A stretch of 40,111 nucleotides of DNA from DATLXU01 sp035575515 (GTDB lineage: Bacteria > Acidobacteriota > Blastocatellia > UBA7656): the NCBI GenBank assembly GCA_035575515.1, contig DATLXU010000128.1:1-40111 (forward strand), read 5' to 3'. This document shows positions 15,373 to 24,883 of this stretch, one piece after another (the stretch's first letter is position 1; every line of letters starts with the position of its first letter). A program made the position numbers and the translations under genes. The notes under the pieces are model-generated. The model was not told the DNA's origin. It did no database searches and was given only the letters and a program-made list of their open reading frames with translations.

Positions 15373-17334
15373 TCAAGCCGTCAGCCCGATGCGGCGGAGC
15401 AGTTCCGCAAATCTTTTGTCCGAACGGAGCGGGATGAACACGGGATCAACCTTCAGGTTCATCAGCCAGATGTCGCGCTCATCGAATGCGCGCTCCAACC
15501 ATTTGAACGCTTCGTCGCGCTCGCCGAGTCCTGCATAAATTGCCGCGATGGTGTAGGGCGAAACGTATCGCTGCTTCTGCCCTTGAAGATCGGCGAGGAC
15601 TCGCTCGGCCTCCGCGCGCTTGCTCGATGCGGCGTAGGCGTGACCTAACAACGCGAGCATCAGAGGATTTCCCGACAGCCTCACGCCTTCCTGAAACTCA
15701 ACAATCGCCTCTTTGTATTTGCCCTGCTGCTCATAAGCAAGCCCTAAATAGCGGTGTGCGGGGAAGAAGTTCGGGTCAACGTCCAACAGTTTCTTGCAAT
15801 GCTCAATCGCTTCGTCGTAGCGGCCCGCAAGGTAAAGCACCCATCCGAGATGCGCGTTGCTGATGAATGAAAGCGGGTCAAGCTCCTGCGCGCGGCGGGC
15901 TTCCGCTACGGCTTCGTCGAATCGCTCAAGAGCTACGAGATAAGAGCTGTACCATTGATGAGCGGGCGCGTAGCCGGGCTTGTATTTGATTGCGAGCTTG
16001 AATTCGTTTTCGGCCTCTTCGCGCTCGCGCGTCCAGCGGTGCCTGATGAAAGCGAGCGACGTGTGAGCTTCGGCCAGCGTGTCGTCAATCTTCAAAGCTC
16101 GGCGCGCGGCGTCTTCGGCTTGAGGGAAGGCGTCTTTCGGCTGGCTGAGTCCATATACGACGAGCATGTTGTAACAGTCGGCCAGCCCCGCGTAGGCTGC
16201 GGCGTAGTTCGGATCGGTCTCAATCGCCTGCTTGAAGAACTCGATGCCCTGCTGCAATCCTTCTTCTGTCCGTTTGTTCAGATAGTTGCGGCCTTTCAGG
16301 TAAAGATTGAACGCCTTGAGCTGTCGCTCCTCTTCGACGTTAAGCTTCAATCGCAGGTTGTTGAATATGTCGCTTGAAATGTCTTCCTGCATCAGGAGGA
16401 TGTCGGAAATCTTGCGGCGATAATGCTGGCCCCACAAATGCGACATATTCGTCACGTCAATCAACTCGACCTGAATATTTAGAATATCTCCGACGCGCTC
16501 GACGCTGCCTGTCAGGACCGCGCGAACATTCAAGTCGCGCCCGATGCTGCGCAGGTCGGGTTGCTTGGCTTTGTAGGCGACGACGAGGCTTCGCGGCACG
16601 ACACGAAGCTTCGGCAGTTGCGACAGGTTGTTGATGAGGCTTTCGGTGATTTCATCGTTGAAAAATTCTGTGTCGCTGTCGGCAGTTTCGTTAGCGAAGG
16701 GAAGGACGGCTATCGAATCAATGACGTTTGTCGGCGCGGCTTCGACTGTGCTGCCTGTCGGTTTGCCGCGCCCTGTGAAATAGATGATGCCTGCCGTCGC
16801 GATTATTAAAGCAAGCAGAGCGAAAATCGCAGCGGTCTTGTGATGATTTACCCACGCGAGGGAGCGACCGGCGAAGGTTACCTGTGCTATTTTTTCAGCA
16901 TCTCTTTGAGCGACTGCGGGGTTTGCAGTTTCAGCCATCGCTTGAGCCGCGACCGCGACGGCTGGTTGCTCGAAGCTCTGCGCGCTCGAATCAACCTCGC
17001 CATTTGATGACGTGCGCACGCTTGCGACGAAGCGATAGCCGCGCCGCGCGATTGTCTCGATGTACTGACAGCCGTTCTGCCCGTCGCCAAGAGCTTTTCT
17101 TAATGTCGAGATGTTCTGCGTGAGGTTGCCTTCCTCGACGAATGTTTCGGGCCAGACCCGCCGCATCAGTTCATCTTTTGAAACGACGTGGCCGCTGTTT
17201 TCGAGCAGGGCAAGCAGTATCTCAAAGACCTTCGGCGTGAGCGGGACTATCTCGCCCTCGCGCAGCAGGAGCCGTTCGGCTACGTTCACGCGAAAGCGGC
17301 CAAACTCGTAGAAGTGATTGGTTTCGTCACTCAT
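15373..17334 (-). CDS. Winged-helix DNA-binding / TPR membrane regulator
   Basis: I chose the ATG at 17334 because the conserved YEFGRFRVN begins eight residues later; the frame is open further upstream to 17460. 653 residues. Residues 8-104 are an OmpR-type winged helix (LTPKVFEILLALLENSGHVV, then ETFVEEGNLTQNISTLRKAL and RRGYRFVA). A transmembrane helix spans about 168-187. Outside it lies a TolB/FlgO-like domain (IAVLPFANETADSDTEFFND) and then about eight TPRs. This CadC-like one-component layout is very abundant in Acidobacteriota. The target genes and the sensed signal are unknown. Confidence 0.9.
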   Translation of the reverse strand: MSDETNHFYEFGRFRVNVAERLLLREGEIVPLTPKVFEILLALLENSGHVVSKDELMRRVWPETFVEEGNLTQNISTLRKALGDGQNGCQYIETIARRGYRFVASVRTSSNGEVDSSAQSFEQPAVAVAAQAMAETANPAVAQRDAEKIAQVTFAGRSLAWVNHHKTAAIFALLALIIATAGIIYFTGRGKPTGSTVEAAPTNVIDSIAVLPFANETADSDTEFFNDEITESLINNLSQLPKLRVVPRSLVVAYKAKQPDLRSIGRDLNVRAVLTGSVERVGDILNIQVELIDVTNMSHLWGQHYRRKISDILLMQEDISSDIFNNLRLKLNVEEERQLKAFNLYLKGRNYLNKRTEEGLQQGIEFFKQAIETDPNYAAAYAGLADCYNMLVVYGLSQPKDAFPQAEDAARRALKIDDTLAEAHTSLAFIRHRWTREREEAENEFKLAIKYKPGYAPAHQWYSSYLVALERFDEAVAEARRAQELDPLSFISNAHLGWVLYLAGRYDEAIEHCKKLLDVDPNFFPAHRYLGLAYEQQGKYKEAIVEFQEGVRLSGNPLMLALLGHAYAASSKRAEAERVLADLQGQKQRYVSPYTIAAIYAGLGERDEAFKWLERAFDERDIWLMNLKVDPVFIPLRSDKRFAELLRRIGLTA

Positions 17335-17699
17335 AGCCCGCTTTGAGAAATATATTTGAGAAATTCTTGAGTGCTTTCTAAGGACTGGCGAACCACATTG
17401 AAAGTATCTTTTGCGCTGTCGGAAGCGGCGCATGAGGTTCAGCAGCCCAGCGCGCCGCATATTGTAGCCTAAGCCGTTCGTTGTGACAAAGCGAAGGAGG
17501 CTCTATGTTGAGGACGATTGCCAGCGCACCGCGTGTGATTGCGCTTATCACGAAACAAGTTGCCTTCGGTTTCTAAATCCGCCCAGGAGTGATGCGGACT
17601 GGGCGGATGAGAAGCGAAGGCAACACCCCCTCCCTGCAATTTTCATTCGCTCGACTCATCCGCCTGGTCAGCATCGCTCCTGAGCAGGTCGGACTGCCT
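17335..17699. other. Divergent intergenic region
   Basis: 365 bp between the leftward regulator and the rightward 17700 gene. Open frames extend into it from both sides (to 17460 and to 17589) but lack family sequence. I see no convincing promoter hexamers, RNA gene or terminator. Confidence 0.4.
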
Positions 17700-18227
17700 A
17701 TGAACAACCTCTACTTTGCCTGCACGGATTGCAAGACTTACGTTGACGCGGGCTACGGCTGGGCCTGCTGGTCGCTGGAAGAAACGGGCATCGTCACGCG
17801 CGGCAAACCAGTTTCAATTGAAAGGGTGCTCGCGGCGCGCGAGTACTGGAATCCGCATCGTACCGAAAGCGCAGACTGGCTCTACAAAGAAGTGCTGCCA
17901 TCGGTCCGTCAGTTTTTGCGCGAGCATTACTATCACCGCGTCATCTTCGGAAACACTTCGGATTTCTTGTCACAGGACGGCGAAGATTTTCTTGACTGGC
18001 TTCAGGTCGGGTTCATGGCACAACTGCTGCCGCGATACTTTGTCGAGCGGTTGGGGTTGAAGACGTGGGATGAAGTCCGCAGCTTTATATCAGATCAAAC
18101 GACTGCGCCATGGTGGTGGATGCTCGAATGGGAAAACCTTCACGACAAGGCTCGAAGAAAATTTCAGCAACTGGTTGAATCAAAGTCGGCTTGTCAAAAA
18201 CGGCTTGCCTGCGGGCCTGCTGATTGA
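17700..18227 (+). CDS. Conserved hypothetical protein, CxxC at N-terminus
   Basis: 175 residues from the ATG at 17700; the frame is open from 17589 but the upstream residues look non-coding. Family not recognised. The start MNNLYFACTDCKTYVDAGYGWACW has a CxxC pair. The rest is rich in aromatic residues and helical (REYWNPHRTESADWLYKEV, then SQDGEDFLDWLQVGFMAQLLPR and a Trp-rich PWWWMLEWENLHDKA). There is no signal peptide or membrane helix, so it is cytoplasmic. No function can be assigned. It converges with the next gene. Confidence 0.65.
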   Translation: MNNLYFACTDCKTYVDAGYGWACWSLEETGIVTRGKPVSIERVLAAREYWNPHRTESADWLYKEVLPSVRQFLREHYYHRVIFGNTSDFLSQDGEDFLDWLQVGFMAQLLPRYFVERLGLKTWDEVRSFISDQTTAPWWWMLEWENLHDKARRKFQQLVESKSACQKRLACGPAD

Positions 18228-18238
18228 TACCTACAGAC

Positions 18239-19480
18239 TCACCTTTTGTTTATCGTGAGCACGCTTGTACTTCTTTGATCGCCATTAATTACTGTAACGG
18301 AGGAAGTGACAACGGCTTCGGCCCTGATCTTCGTAGGGTCTGTAGTTATTTGATCTGCAATATATTGGATTGACTTGGAAACAGTTTGCCCGCCAGTAAT
18401 ATTAAAAGGACTGTTAACAAAGCCTCTCACAGTCATGGGAGGTGAGCCAGATGCGATCTGATAGCTCGTTTCTATATCTACACTGGCATTAGCGTTTGTG
18501 GACGCCCTCAAAGTTAGGGGTATATAACTGGGACTGAAAAATGACGAGTCACCTCCTTCTTTTATTGATGTTGGACTAAAACTGCCGAATCCCAAAACTC
18601 TAACAAAGGGCGACACTCCAGCGGAGTCTTCGCTGCTACCCGCATCCCTGATCGTGTTGGCAATAGGACATGCTTGCACAGCGAAACAGTAGAAGTTATA
18701 CACCCCATCACAAAACTCAATTGGCACCCCAAGAAACCCGGAATCCGACGAATAAAACTGCCCGCATGGTCCATACATCTCTGTTCTAGCAGAATACTCG
18801 TGCCCATAGGAGCTTGCCGTTGCAGTCACGTCGCCATAGCCATAAACAGTTTCATTTCCCGGTATGTATGCAGCATCAGCATAAATGTAAACAGTTTCAT
18901 CGCCCTGCATCTGCAAACTTACAGGAGTAAGAGGCGAAAGGAACGTTGCCAGAACTATTCCTGTAGTTGTGCGATGGGGGCGTGCTTCCTGACCGGGGTT
19001 AGGCTCGCTGGCATACCCTTTGATTCGGCGTTTTACGTAGTCATTAATAAAGGCTCGTAACTTCCCGCTCACTTCCGCTCCAAGTCGGGAAAGCGCCGCG
19101 TTGGATTGCTCAATAATTGCTGCTTCTTTCTCTTCTTGTATTCCTTTTAGCTGATCCCACACATACTGTTCCGGGTTGGGCCAATTCTGATCTTTTATTG
19201 ATTTTATTCTTCTGTCAAAGCTAGAGATTCGCCGATAAACATTTTGCGCTTCGGCAAGCAATGCTTCAATTTGTGAATCTTTGATGCCGGTCTGCCTGGC
19301 AAACGCTTGAATCCGGCTTTGCCCTTTATCGCCCTCTAACGGAGAGCTAACTAAGGATTTGAAGAAAAATTCATAAGCGACGTGTTCAGGAATTGAACTT
19401 GGATTCATCTTCCCATCTTTAGTAAGTTTTGGCGGTTCTTGTTTTGTCGTTGCACTAATATTGGCAAGACCGAATAGCAT
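18239..19480 (-). CDS. Hypothetical secreted protein with frameshifted signal peptide
   Basis: The frame gives 413 residues from an ATG at 19480 with no ribosome binding site. Upstream, an ATG at 19529 preceded by AGAGAG starts MKKITLLILTISIL in another frame. A one-base change near 19486-19491 would join it to CIGMLFGLANISATTKQ, making a full signal peptide. So the gene is either frameshifted or the sequence has an error. The mature part has a charged helical region (residues 40-165), then a Gly/Ser/Thr/Tyr-rich region with cysteines, and ends in a repetitive beta-rich domain. Family not recognised. It is AT-richer than its neighbours. Confidence 0.7.
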   Translation of the reverse strand: MLFGLANISATTKQEPPKLTKDGKMNPSSIPEHVAYEFFFKSLVSSPLEGDKGQSRIQAFARQTGIKDSQIEALLAEAQNVYRRISSFDRRIKSIKDQNWPNPEQYVWDQLKGIQEEKEAAIIEQSNAALSRLGAEVSGKLRAFINDYVKRRIKGYASEPNPGQEARPHRTTTGIVLATFLSPLTPVSLQMQGDETVYIYADAAYIPGNETVYGYGDVTATASSYGHEYSARTEMYGPCGQFYSSDSGFLGVPIEFCDGVYNFYCFAVQACPIANTIRDAGSSEDSAGVSPFVRVLGFGSFSPTSIKEGGDSSFFSPSYIPLTLRASTNANASVDIETSYQIASGSPPMTVRGFVNSPFNITGGQTVSKSIQYIADQITTDPTKIRAEAVVTSSVTVINGDQRSTSVLTINKR

Positions 19481-19664
19481 CCCTATGCAGAATACTGATT
19501 GTAAGAATCAAGAGCGTGATTTTCTTCATGGCATCTCTCTGATTCGTTAAAATCACCCTGTACCAGATGCCATCATACGCCTGGTTACAAATCAATCAAA
19601 CAAGAGTATTATTCATCATGCCTCTCTCTTTTTCCCCTTTATATTCTGATCTGCGCGACGGGTT

Positions 19665-20231
19665 TCATTCCTTGCGCCACCTGCCGAGCCGTTCTTCTTC
19701 AGGCGTGATGATCGTAAAATAAGTCTCCTGCTTGAAGGGCGCAAATCCGCGCTTGATGTAGTTCGCCATCGCCGCCGGATCATCAAGCGTGCAGGTGTGA
19801 AGCCACACGCGCGCCGCCTCCAAGCTCCACGCGCGCTCTACGGCTTCCGTAAGCAAATGTTTGCCAAGCCCGCGACCTAAGAATTCCGACAGCAATCCGA
19901 AATATGCAATCTCGACTGAGCCGTCCCGGTGGCGCTCAAGCTCGAAATAACCTGCGGGCGCGCCTTCAATGTACATTACCCAAAGTGTTATCTCAGGTCT
20001 CGCAAGATGCGCGCGAATCTCTTCATCGCTCCAGCCCAAACGATCTATCCAGTGATAAAACCTTCCGACCTCGCTGTAGAGGTAGCGATAAAAAGATGCC
20101 GGGCATTCTTTGGCGCGTTCGATTCGCACGCGCTCGTCTGCCGCGCGAGCGGGCCTGAGGTCATCGGGGCGCGCCAGTTGGAGGTATGTGCGAGTTACTT
20201 CGACGCTTCTGCCCTGTTCGCTCATCGCCAT
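19665..20231 (-). CDS. GNAT-family N-acetyltransferase
   Basis: 188 residues. The acetyl-CoA-binding core is clear: ITLWVMYIEGAPAGYFEL (beta4), VEIAYFGLLSEFLGRGLGKHLL with the R/Q-x-x-G-x-G/A loop seen as RGLGKH, then ARVWLHTCTLDDPAAMANYIKRGF with the usual xxY..xGF end. It begins 5 bp after the stop of the class II aldolase gene, so the two are probably cotranscribed. The acceptor substrate is unknown. There is no signal peptide. Confidence 0.88.
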   Translation of the reverse strand: MAMSEQGRSVEVTRTYLQLARPDDLRPARAADERVRIERAKECPASFYRYLYSEVGRFYHWIDRLGWSDEEIRAHLARPEITLWVMYIEGAPAGYFELERHRDGSVEIAYFGLLSEFLGRGLGKHLLTEAVERAWSLEAARVWLHTCTLDDPAAMANYIKRGFAPFKQETYFTIITPEEERLGRWRKE

Positions 20232-20236
20232 CGAAT

Positions 20237-20992
20237 CTATGACGCAGCCGACGCGGCCTGCTCAGCGAATAAATCCGGATCGCTCGCGCGCAGCTTCGCC
20301 ACCAGGTCATCCCACACGAGATTGAGCGGAGACATACCGGCAAGGATCGTGTTCAGCTCGCGCTTTGTCGCAAGCGCAATCTCAGGCGCAATCGGGCGCG
20401 GCGTGATTCCCGTCACGCGCGATGCGGCTATCACAGAAAGATGACGCTGCACCATGCCTTCGAGCAGAAGCATGCGAATTACCGCTTCGCGAATGTTTGC
20501 GCCCCGCGTGATGGCTCCGTGATTGGGCAGGATGATCGCACTGTTGGTTTTGAGCGCCTCGCCCATCGGGCGCACGCGGTCTTCGGTTGACGCAAGCCCG
20601 CTGTAATCTTCTTCGACGACGGCAACTTCGCCCGCGAGAAAACAACTCTCCTGATCGAAGACTTCAGGCACCGCGCGAAGCGAGCTGAACGTGATAGTAG
20701 CGGGCGGGTGCGTGTGCGCGACGGCTACGATTTCAGGATTCACCTTGTGAATGACGCCATGAAGGCGAATCGTGTCATTGACGAAGCCGCGCCCGTCGAG
20801 GATATTGCCGTCAAGGTCGAGTGTCAGAATGTCTTCTGGCTTGAGCGTGGCGAACGAAGGACCGAAGCGGTTGGCTATCATAGTGTTTTCGCCGACCATA
20901 ATGCTCAGGTGTCCGGCGATGCCTACGCTTAGCCCCGCGCGGTAGAGCGAGCGCGCGCCGCAGCACAGATCAAATTTCAAATCATCATACAT
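20237..20992 (-). CDS. Class II aldolase/adducin-family protein
   Basis: 251 residues. The class II aldolase fold is shown by GLSVGIAGHLSIMVG near residues 20-34, the zinc-binding HTHPP (about residues 93-97) and a later NHGAITRG that provides the third histidine. In characterised members Zn2+ supports aldol cleavage or decarboxylation of sugar phosphates or related keto compounds. The acid equivalent to the fuculose aldolase Glu73 is not obvious at its usual position, so the reaction is unknown. It is first in an operon with the GNAT gene. Confidence 0.9.
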   Translation of the reverse strand: MYDDLKFDLCCGARSLYRAGLSVGIAGHLSIMVGENTMIANRFGPSFATLKPEDILTLDLDGNILDGRGFVNDTIRLHGVIHKVNPEIVAVAHTHPPATITFSSLRAVPEVFDQESCFLAGEVAVVEEDYSGLASTEDRVRPMGEALKTNSAIILPNHGAITRGANIREAVIRMLLLEGMVQRHLSVIAASRVTGITPRPIAPEIALATKRELNTILAGMSPLNLVWDDLVAKLRASDPDLFAEQAASAAS

Positions 20993-21206
20993 AATTGTTG
21001 CACCTCAGATTGATTTCAACAGGAGAGCCGATGTTATCGCTTTGCGCGCCGCAGGGCAAGCGGCGCGACGCGCGAGCAAGCTCTTGTACAGCCCGCCGTC
21101 AGCGAGCCGCGCAGGTTCTCGTAACCAATCCGCCGCCGCAGACGTTTCTGAAACAGGCGATGCTCATCGCTACGAACCTACAAAATCAGATTGAAGGAGA
21201 AACGTT
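20993..21206. other. Divergent intergenic region
   Basis: The gap between the leftward aldolase gene and the rightward lipocalin-like gene. I see only the AAGGAG ribosome binding site (21194-21199) for the latter. Confidence 0.4.
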
Positions 21207-21710
21207 GTGAGAAAGTCTTTAATAATTTTCGTGTCACTCTGCGCGCTTATGATAGCCGCAGTCGCGGCGAGCGCGGCTACAAATTTTGCGGGCACCTGGG
21301 AACTCGACAAGTCGAAAAGCCAGCTTACGGGCCGCATGGCGAATATTGACAGCCTGACGTGGACGATAACTCAGACCGATAAGGATCTGACGATTGAAAG
21401 CCAGGCGAGCGGCGGCGGCAATCAGATGCCCGCGCAGAAAACGACCTATAGTCTCGACGGCAAGGAAACGACCGTTGAGTTCGGCGGGCAGATGCCGGGC
21501 AAAGCCACGCTCAAGGCTACCTGGTCGTCTGACGGAAAGGTGCTTGAGTTGTCACAGGTCCGCCACGCCAGCATGCAGGGCAACGAAGTGACGATTACGA
21601 CGAAAGAGCACTGGGAGCTTGCGGAAGGCGGCAAGGTGCTCAAGGTTCACCGCGTGTCGGAAAGCCCGCGCGGCACGCAGGAATCAACTCTGGTCTTCAA
21701 TAAAAAATAG
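21207..21710 (+). CDS. Small secreted lipocalin-like protein
   Basis: 167 residues from a GTG with AAGGAG 7 bases upstream. The signal peptide covers residues 1-23 (ALMIAAVAASAA). The mature part begins NFAGTWELDKSKSQL and is a single beta-rich domain with alternating strands (LTWTITQTDKDLTIESQ, then KATLKATWSSDGKVLELSQ). This FAGTW..D..KS start is common in lipocalin-like secreted proteins of Acidobacteriota. No ligand is known. A hairpin follows the stop. Confidence 0.8.
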   Translation: MRKSLIIFVSLCALMIAAVAASAATNFAGTWELDKSKSQLTGRMANIDSLTWTITQTDKDLTIESQASGGGNQMPAQKTTYSLDGKETTVEFGGQMPGKATLKATWSSDGKVLELSQVRHASMQGNEVTITTKEHWELAEGGKVLKVHRVSESPRGTQESTLVFNKK

Positions 21711-21728
21711 ACCGCGTTATTCAACAGC

Positions 21729-21780
21729 GAAGCGGCGAAACCGAACGGTTCACGCGAGGACTGTTCTGCTTCGCCGCTTC
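21729..21780. terminator. Hairpin between convergent genes
   Basis: GAAGCGGCGAA (21729-21739) and TTCGCCGCTTC (21770-21780) are perfect 11-bp inverted arms around a 30-nt loop. The hairpin lies between two convergent stops (21710 and 21811), the usual position for a bidirectional terminator. No T-tract follows, so its role is inferred. Confidence 0.45.
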
Positions 21781-21810
21781 CGCTCAAAGCCAAATCTGCG
21801 ATTCGGCGCG

Positions 21811-23100
21811 TCATCTTTCTCGCGATACGATTTTAGAGATTTCGGCGTTGGCTTGATTCATAGCTTCCTCTGCCGAAAGCTCGCCGCTTGCGGCCCGCGA
21901 TAAGAATATCCCGAAGGCGTTTTCGATCTCGTTCCAGAGCGGCGTGCGCGGGCGCTCGCGCGATGATTCAAGCGAGCGTAGCTGCACGGGGTAGGTAGGA
22001 AAGTTCGCAACCAGTTCCGAATCATTAAACACAGACCGTCGAGTCGGAGGGTTGCCGCCGAGCGCAGACTTTTTCATCTGCTCAGGCGAGGTTGCCCACA
22101 CTAGAAAATCGAACGCGGCTTCGGCGTTGCGCGAGCTGCGCGGGATTGCGATGAGCCAGTTGCCAATCTCAGCGCGGCCCGGCTTTGTCCCGCTCGGCAT
22201 CACGGTGAAGGCCATCTTCCCGATCACCTTTGATCTGTTCGGATCGCTGAATGCGCTTATCCACGTCGGCCAGTTGATTGACATAGCGGCTGTGCCCGAA
22301 AGCAGTCGCCTCGACACGTCATCCGCGCCGAAGTTCGCATAGCCCGGTTCCGTATAGCGTCCAAGCTCAAGCATGAATCGCAGCGCATTTATTCCTTCTG
22401 CGCTGTTGATTGTCGGCTGACCGCTTGCGTCGAACATCTCAGCGCCGAACGCCCAGAAGATTGGCAAGAAATCCGCGACCGAAGCGTTGCCCCGCGTGGC
22501 TCGCATAACATAGCCGTAAACACCGTCGGGCGCTCCCGCGTGTTCGTTTTCGCTGATCGTCTTGGCCGCGCGCAAAACATCGTCCCACGTCGCCGGTTCT
22601 TTCAAGGCGTGTTTTTGAAAAAGGTCTGCGCGATAAAAAAACATCTGCGAGTTGCCGACATAAGGCAGAGCGTAAAGCGCGCCCGTCGCGTAAGGGTGGC
22701 GACACAGCGCGATTGAAGCCGGAACGAAATCATCGTCCGGCCCATTCAGGCCGCGCTTCCGGTAAAGCGGTGTAAGGTCCGTAAGAAAGTCTGACTCTGC
22801 GAATCGCGGAAACCACGGGTCGTCAATTAGTATCAAATCATACGCGCCCGTGCCAGCGTTCAAATCAATCAACTCTTTTCCGAACAGATCGTCATTCGGA
22901 AACTCTGCGACTTGTACCTTGATGCCGGCCTGAGCTTCGTAGTCGAGCGCAGCCCGCTTTAGCGCCTCGCCTTCGATGCCTGCGGCGACGGCGATAGTCA
23001 ACCTTTTCCCGCTGCGGCATCCCGTGAACGACGCCGCAAGGAGAGCGATTGTTGAGAGAAAAATGATAATGGGTTGAAAGAGTCTCGATCTGATTCTCAT
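21811..23100 (-). CDS. Sugar ABC-transporter solute-binding lipoprotein
   Basis: 429 residues. A lipoprotein signal with lipobox FTGC (about residues 24-27) anchors it at the membrane. The body is a family 1 extracellular solute-binding protein: LTIAVAAGIEGEALKRAAL, YDLILIDDPWFPRFAESDFL, DGVYGYVMR, GTAAMSINWPTW and GNWLIAIPRSS. It follows the trehalase gene by 80 bp on the same strand, which suggests a glucoside such as trehalose as ligand. No permease or ATPase gene is next to it, so it must work with components encoded elsewhere or act differently. Confidence 0.9.
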   Translation of the reverse strand: MRIRSRLFQPIIIFLSTIALLAASFTGCRSGKRLTIAVAAGIEGEALKRAALDYEAQAGIKVQVAEFPNDDLFGKELIDLNAGTGAYDLILIDDPWFPRFAESDFLTDLTPLYRKRGLNGPDDDFVPASIALCRHPYATGALYALPYVGNSQMFFYRADLFQKHALKEPATWDDVLRAAKTISENEHAGAPDGVYGYVMRATRGNASVADFLPIFWAFGAEMFDASGQPTINSAEGINALRFMLELGRYTEPGYANFGADDVSRRLLSGTAAMSINWPTWISAFSDPNRSKVIGKMAFTVMPSGTKPGRAEIGNWLIAIPRSSRNAEAAFDFLVWATSPEQMKKSALGGNPPTRRSVFNDSELVANFPTYPVQLRSLESSRERPRTPLWNEIENAFGIFLSRAASGELSAEEAMNQANAEISKIVSRER

Positions 23101-23180
23101 AAGAATTATCGTGACGCAAAATGAATGCCTGCACTGCCCCCCTCAGGCAGGCTACACGATACCAGCGATTTGTTTGAAGC

Positions 23181-24755
23181 TCAAGAAGCGACGCAGCCGA
23201 CGCCCGTTATTCTTCGCACCTCGTCGCGCGACTGGTCCGAAAGGCTCGCGTACATCTCATCGAACGCGGCGTTCGTCCACCCGAAGCCGACTTGATTGGT
23301 GCTGTAGCCGAAGCGTATCTCGGCGGGCACATTCGATTCGCGAGTGGCGACGTTGTACTTTTCCATTATCGCGCCGTGCTCAAGAAATTCTTTGAGGATC
23401 ATCGAAAGAAAATTGATCGAGATGCGATCAGCCTCGCGCGCGTATCCATAACGCCGTAAGCCTTCAGCGGCGATTAGCTGCATCGGCGCCCATCCCATCG
23501 GCGCGTCCCACTGATTGCCCGTCACGTGCGTTGACGTTTGAAGCCCGCCCGCGCGCTCGAACAGATGCAGGTTTTCGACTATGTGCGCGGCCTGCTCGCG
23601 CGAAGCGATGCCGACCCACATCGGAAAAAATGTCGTGACGTAAGGATAAACTCGCCGCTCGCGCCGCGTGTAGTGATAATCGAAATAAAGCCCGTGCTTC
23701 GCGTCCCACATCAAATCATTTATGAGCGCGGCTCGCCTGCGCGCCATCTCTTGCCATCTGTCGGCCTCGTTAGGTCGGCCCACTATCGTCACCATCTCGG
23801 CGATGTCCATTTCCATCTGGTATAGCAGGCAGTTCAAATCAACAGGGAGCATCTCAAGCACGCCGATATTGAATGCGCAGAAGCGATTTGACGGATCGTT
23901 GCCGCTCTCGCGCATGGCGCGGTCGGCTCGGTAAAAGAGCGGCGTCAGTTCATCCTTCGCGCGGTCGTAAAACTGCGACAGGTCGTAATCGAAATCATCG
24001 TCGGCATGCTTGCGGTAAAACTCTTTCACGCGGTCGTAGTGAGTGCGCCCTTCGGCATCGCGCTCGTGAACGAGGACTTCCGGCGCAGGCTCGTCGCCGA
24101 AATCGTAATAGCGCGACAGCCCCATTTCCTTGACCGAGTGCGGGCCTTCGGTCCAGTAGCGATAATAATCCTCGACAGCCGTGAGCGCGCGGGCGAGCCA
24201 TTCGCGGTCGCCCGTCTTCCGGAAGACGTTGAGCGCCATCCCTGAAAGAAAAGGCGGCTGCGAGCGCGTGAGGTAATAGGTTCGATTCGCGTTCAACACT
24301 GTACCGTACATCTCGACCTGATAAAAATGATTCTCAGCCATGTCGCGCGCGAACTCGATCTTAGAGTCGCGCAACAATCCCCGCGTGATGAAATAGCTAT
24401 CCCATCCGTACATCTCGTTGAAGCTGCCGCCGGGCACAACATAAGGGTTCGGCAGGTAGAGCAATCCGTGATGCTCGATGTCGCGCCACGAACGCGGCAA
24501 TGGGTGAATCTCTATCTGGCTGCAATGGTCGTTATGACATGCGGTCTGGATTCGTCGCACAACCTTTTTGAAATCTTCTTTGGCTGAGACGTATATGCGC
24601 GGCTTTACGTTCTCGCGCCGCGTGACCTTCGCGTCTGAGATTGCGTCAAGCACTTCGCCTAAGTTTCGCTCAAGTATGGTCCAGCCCTTCTTAATGTAGA
24701 GCCGCAGGTCTTCAAGCTGCTGGGCTGTCGCTTCTATTTTCGTGTCAAGTTGCAT
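23181..24755 (-). CDS. treF: Trehalase (GH37)
   Basis: 524 residues. Both family signatures are present: PGGSFNEMYGWDSYF (signature 1, near residues 107-121) and QWDAPMGWAPMQ (signature 2, near 417-428). SRYYDFGD and AFNIGVLEMLPVDLNCLLY are also conserved. GH37 enzymes invert trehalose to two glucoses; the catalytic acid is the Asp equivalent in the central part and the base a Glu near the C-terminus (about E477). There is no signal peptide, so this looks cytoplasmic. It is followed by a sugar-binding lipoprotein gene, hinting at use of imported disaccharide. Confidence 0.92.
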   Translation of the reverse strand: MQLDTKIEATAQQLEDLRLYIKKGWTILERNLGEVLDAISDAKVTRRENVKPRIYVSAKEDFKKVVRRIQTACHNDHCSQIEIHPLPRSWRDIEHHGLLYLPNPYVVPGGSFNEMYGWDSYFITRGLLRDSKIEFARDMAENHFYQVEMYGTVLNANRTYYLTRSQPPFLSGMALNVFRKTGDREWLARALTAVEDYYRYWTEGPHSVKEMGLSRYYDFGDEPAPEVLVHERDAEGRTHYDRVKEFYRKHADDDFDYDLSQFYDRAKDELTPLFYRADRAMRESGNDPSNRFCAFNIGVLEMLPVDLNCLLYQMEMDIAEMVTIVGRPNEADRWQEMARRRAALINDLMWDAKHGLYFDYHYTRRERRVYPYVTTFFPMWVGIASREQAAHIVENLHLFERAGGLQTSTHVTGNQWDAPMGWAPMQLIAAEGLRRYGYAREADRISINFLSMILKEFLEHGAIMEKYNVATRESNVPAEIRFGYSTNQVGFGWTNAAFDEMYASLSDQSRDEVRRITGVGCVAS

Positions 24756-24763
24756 AGCAGATT

Positions 24764-24880
24764 AGTGGCCAGTGGGCGGTGGCCAGTGGTCAGTTCTAAA
24801 AGCGATTACCTTGTAATTGGCTCCCAGAGCCGGTTTCAAGGCACTCACTATTCTGGCCACTGACCATTAACCCTGACCTC
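24764..24880. repeat. Intergenic dyad repeat B
   Basis: TGGCCAGTGGGCGGTGGCCA and GTGGTCAG on the left face CTGGCCACTGACCATTAACC on the right, giving inverted arms of the type GG(C/T)CAGTGG. It occupies nearly the whole gap between the trehalase start and the stop of the next gene. Confidence 0.5.
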
Positions 24881-24883
24881 TGC

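Noticed and set aside
15349..17311. Several plus-strand open frames
   Set aside because: They are shadows of the TPR-rich regulator on the reverse strand, produced by its GC-rich codons.
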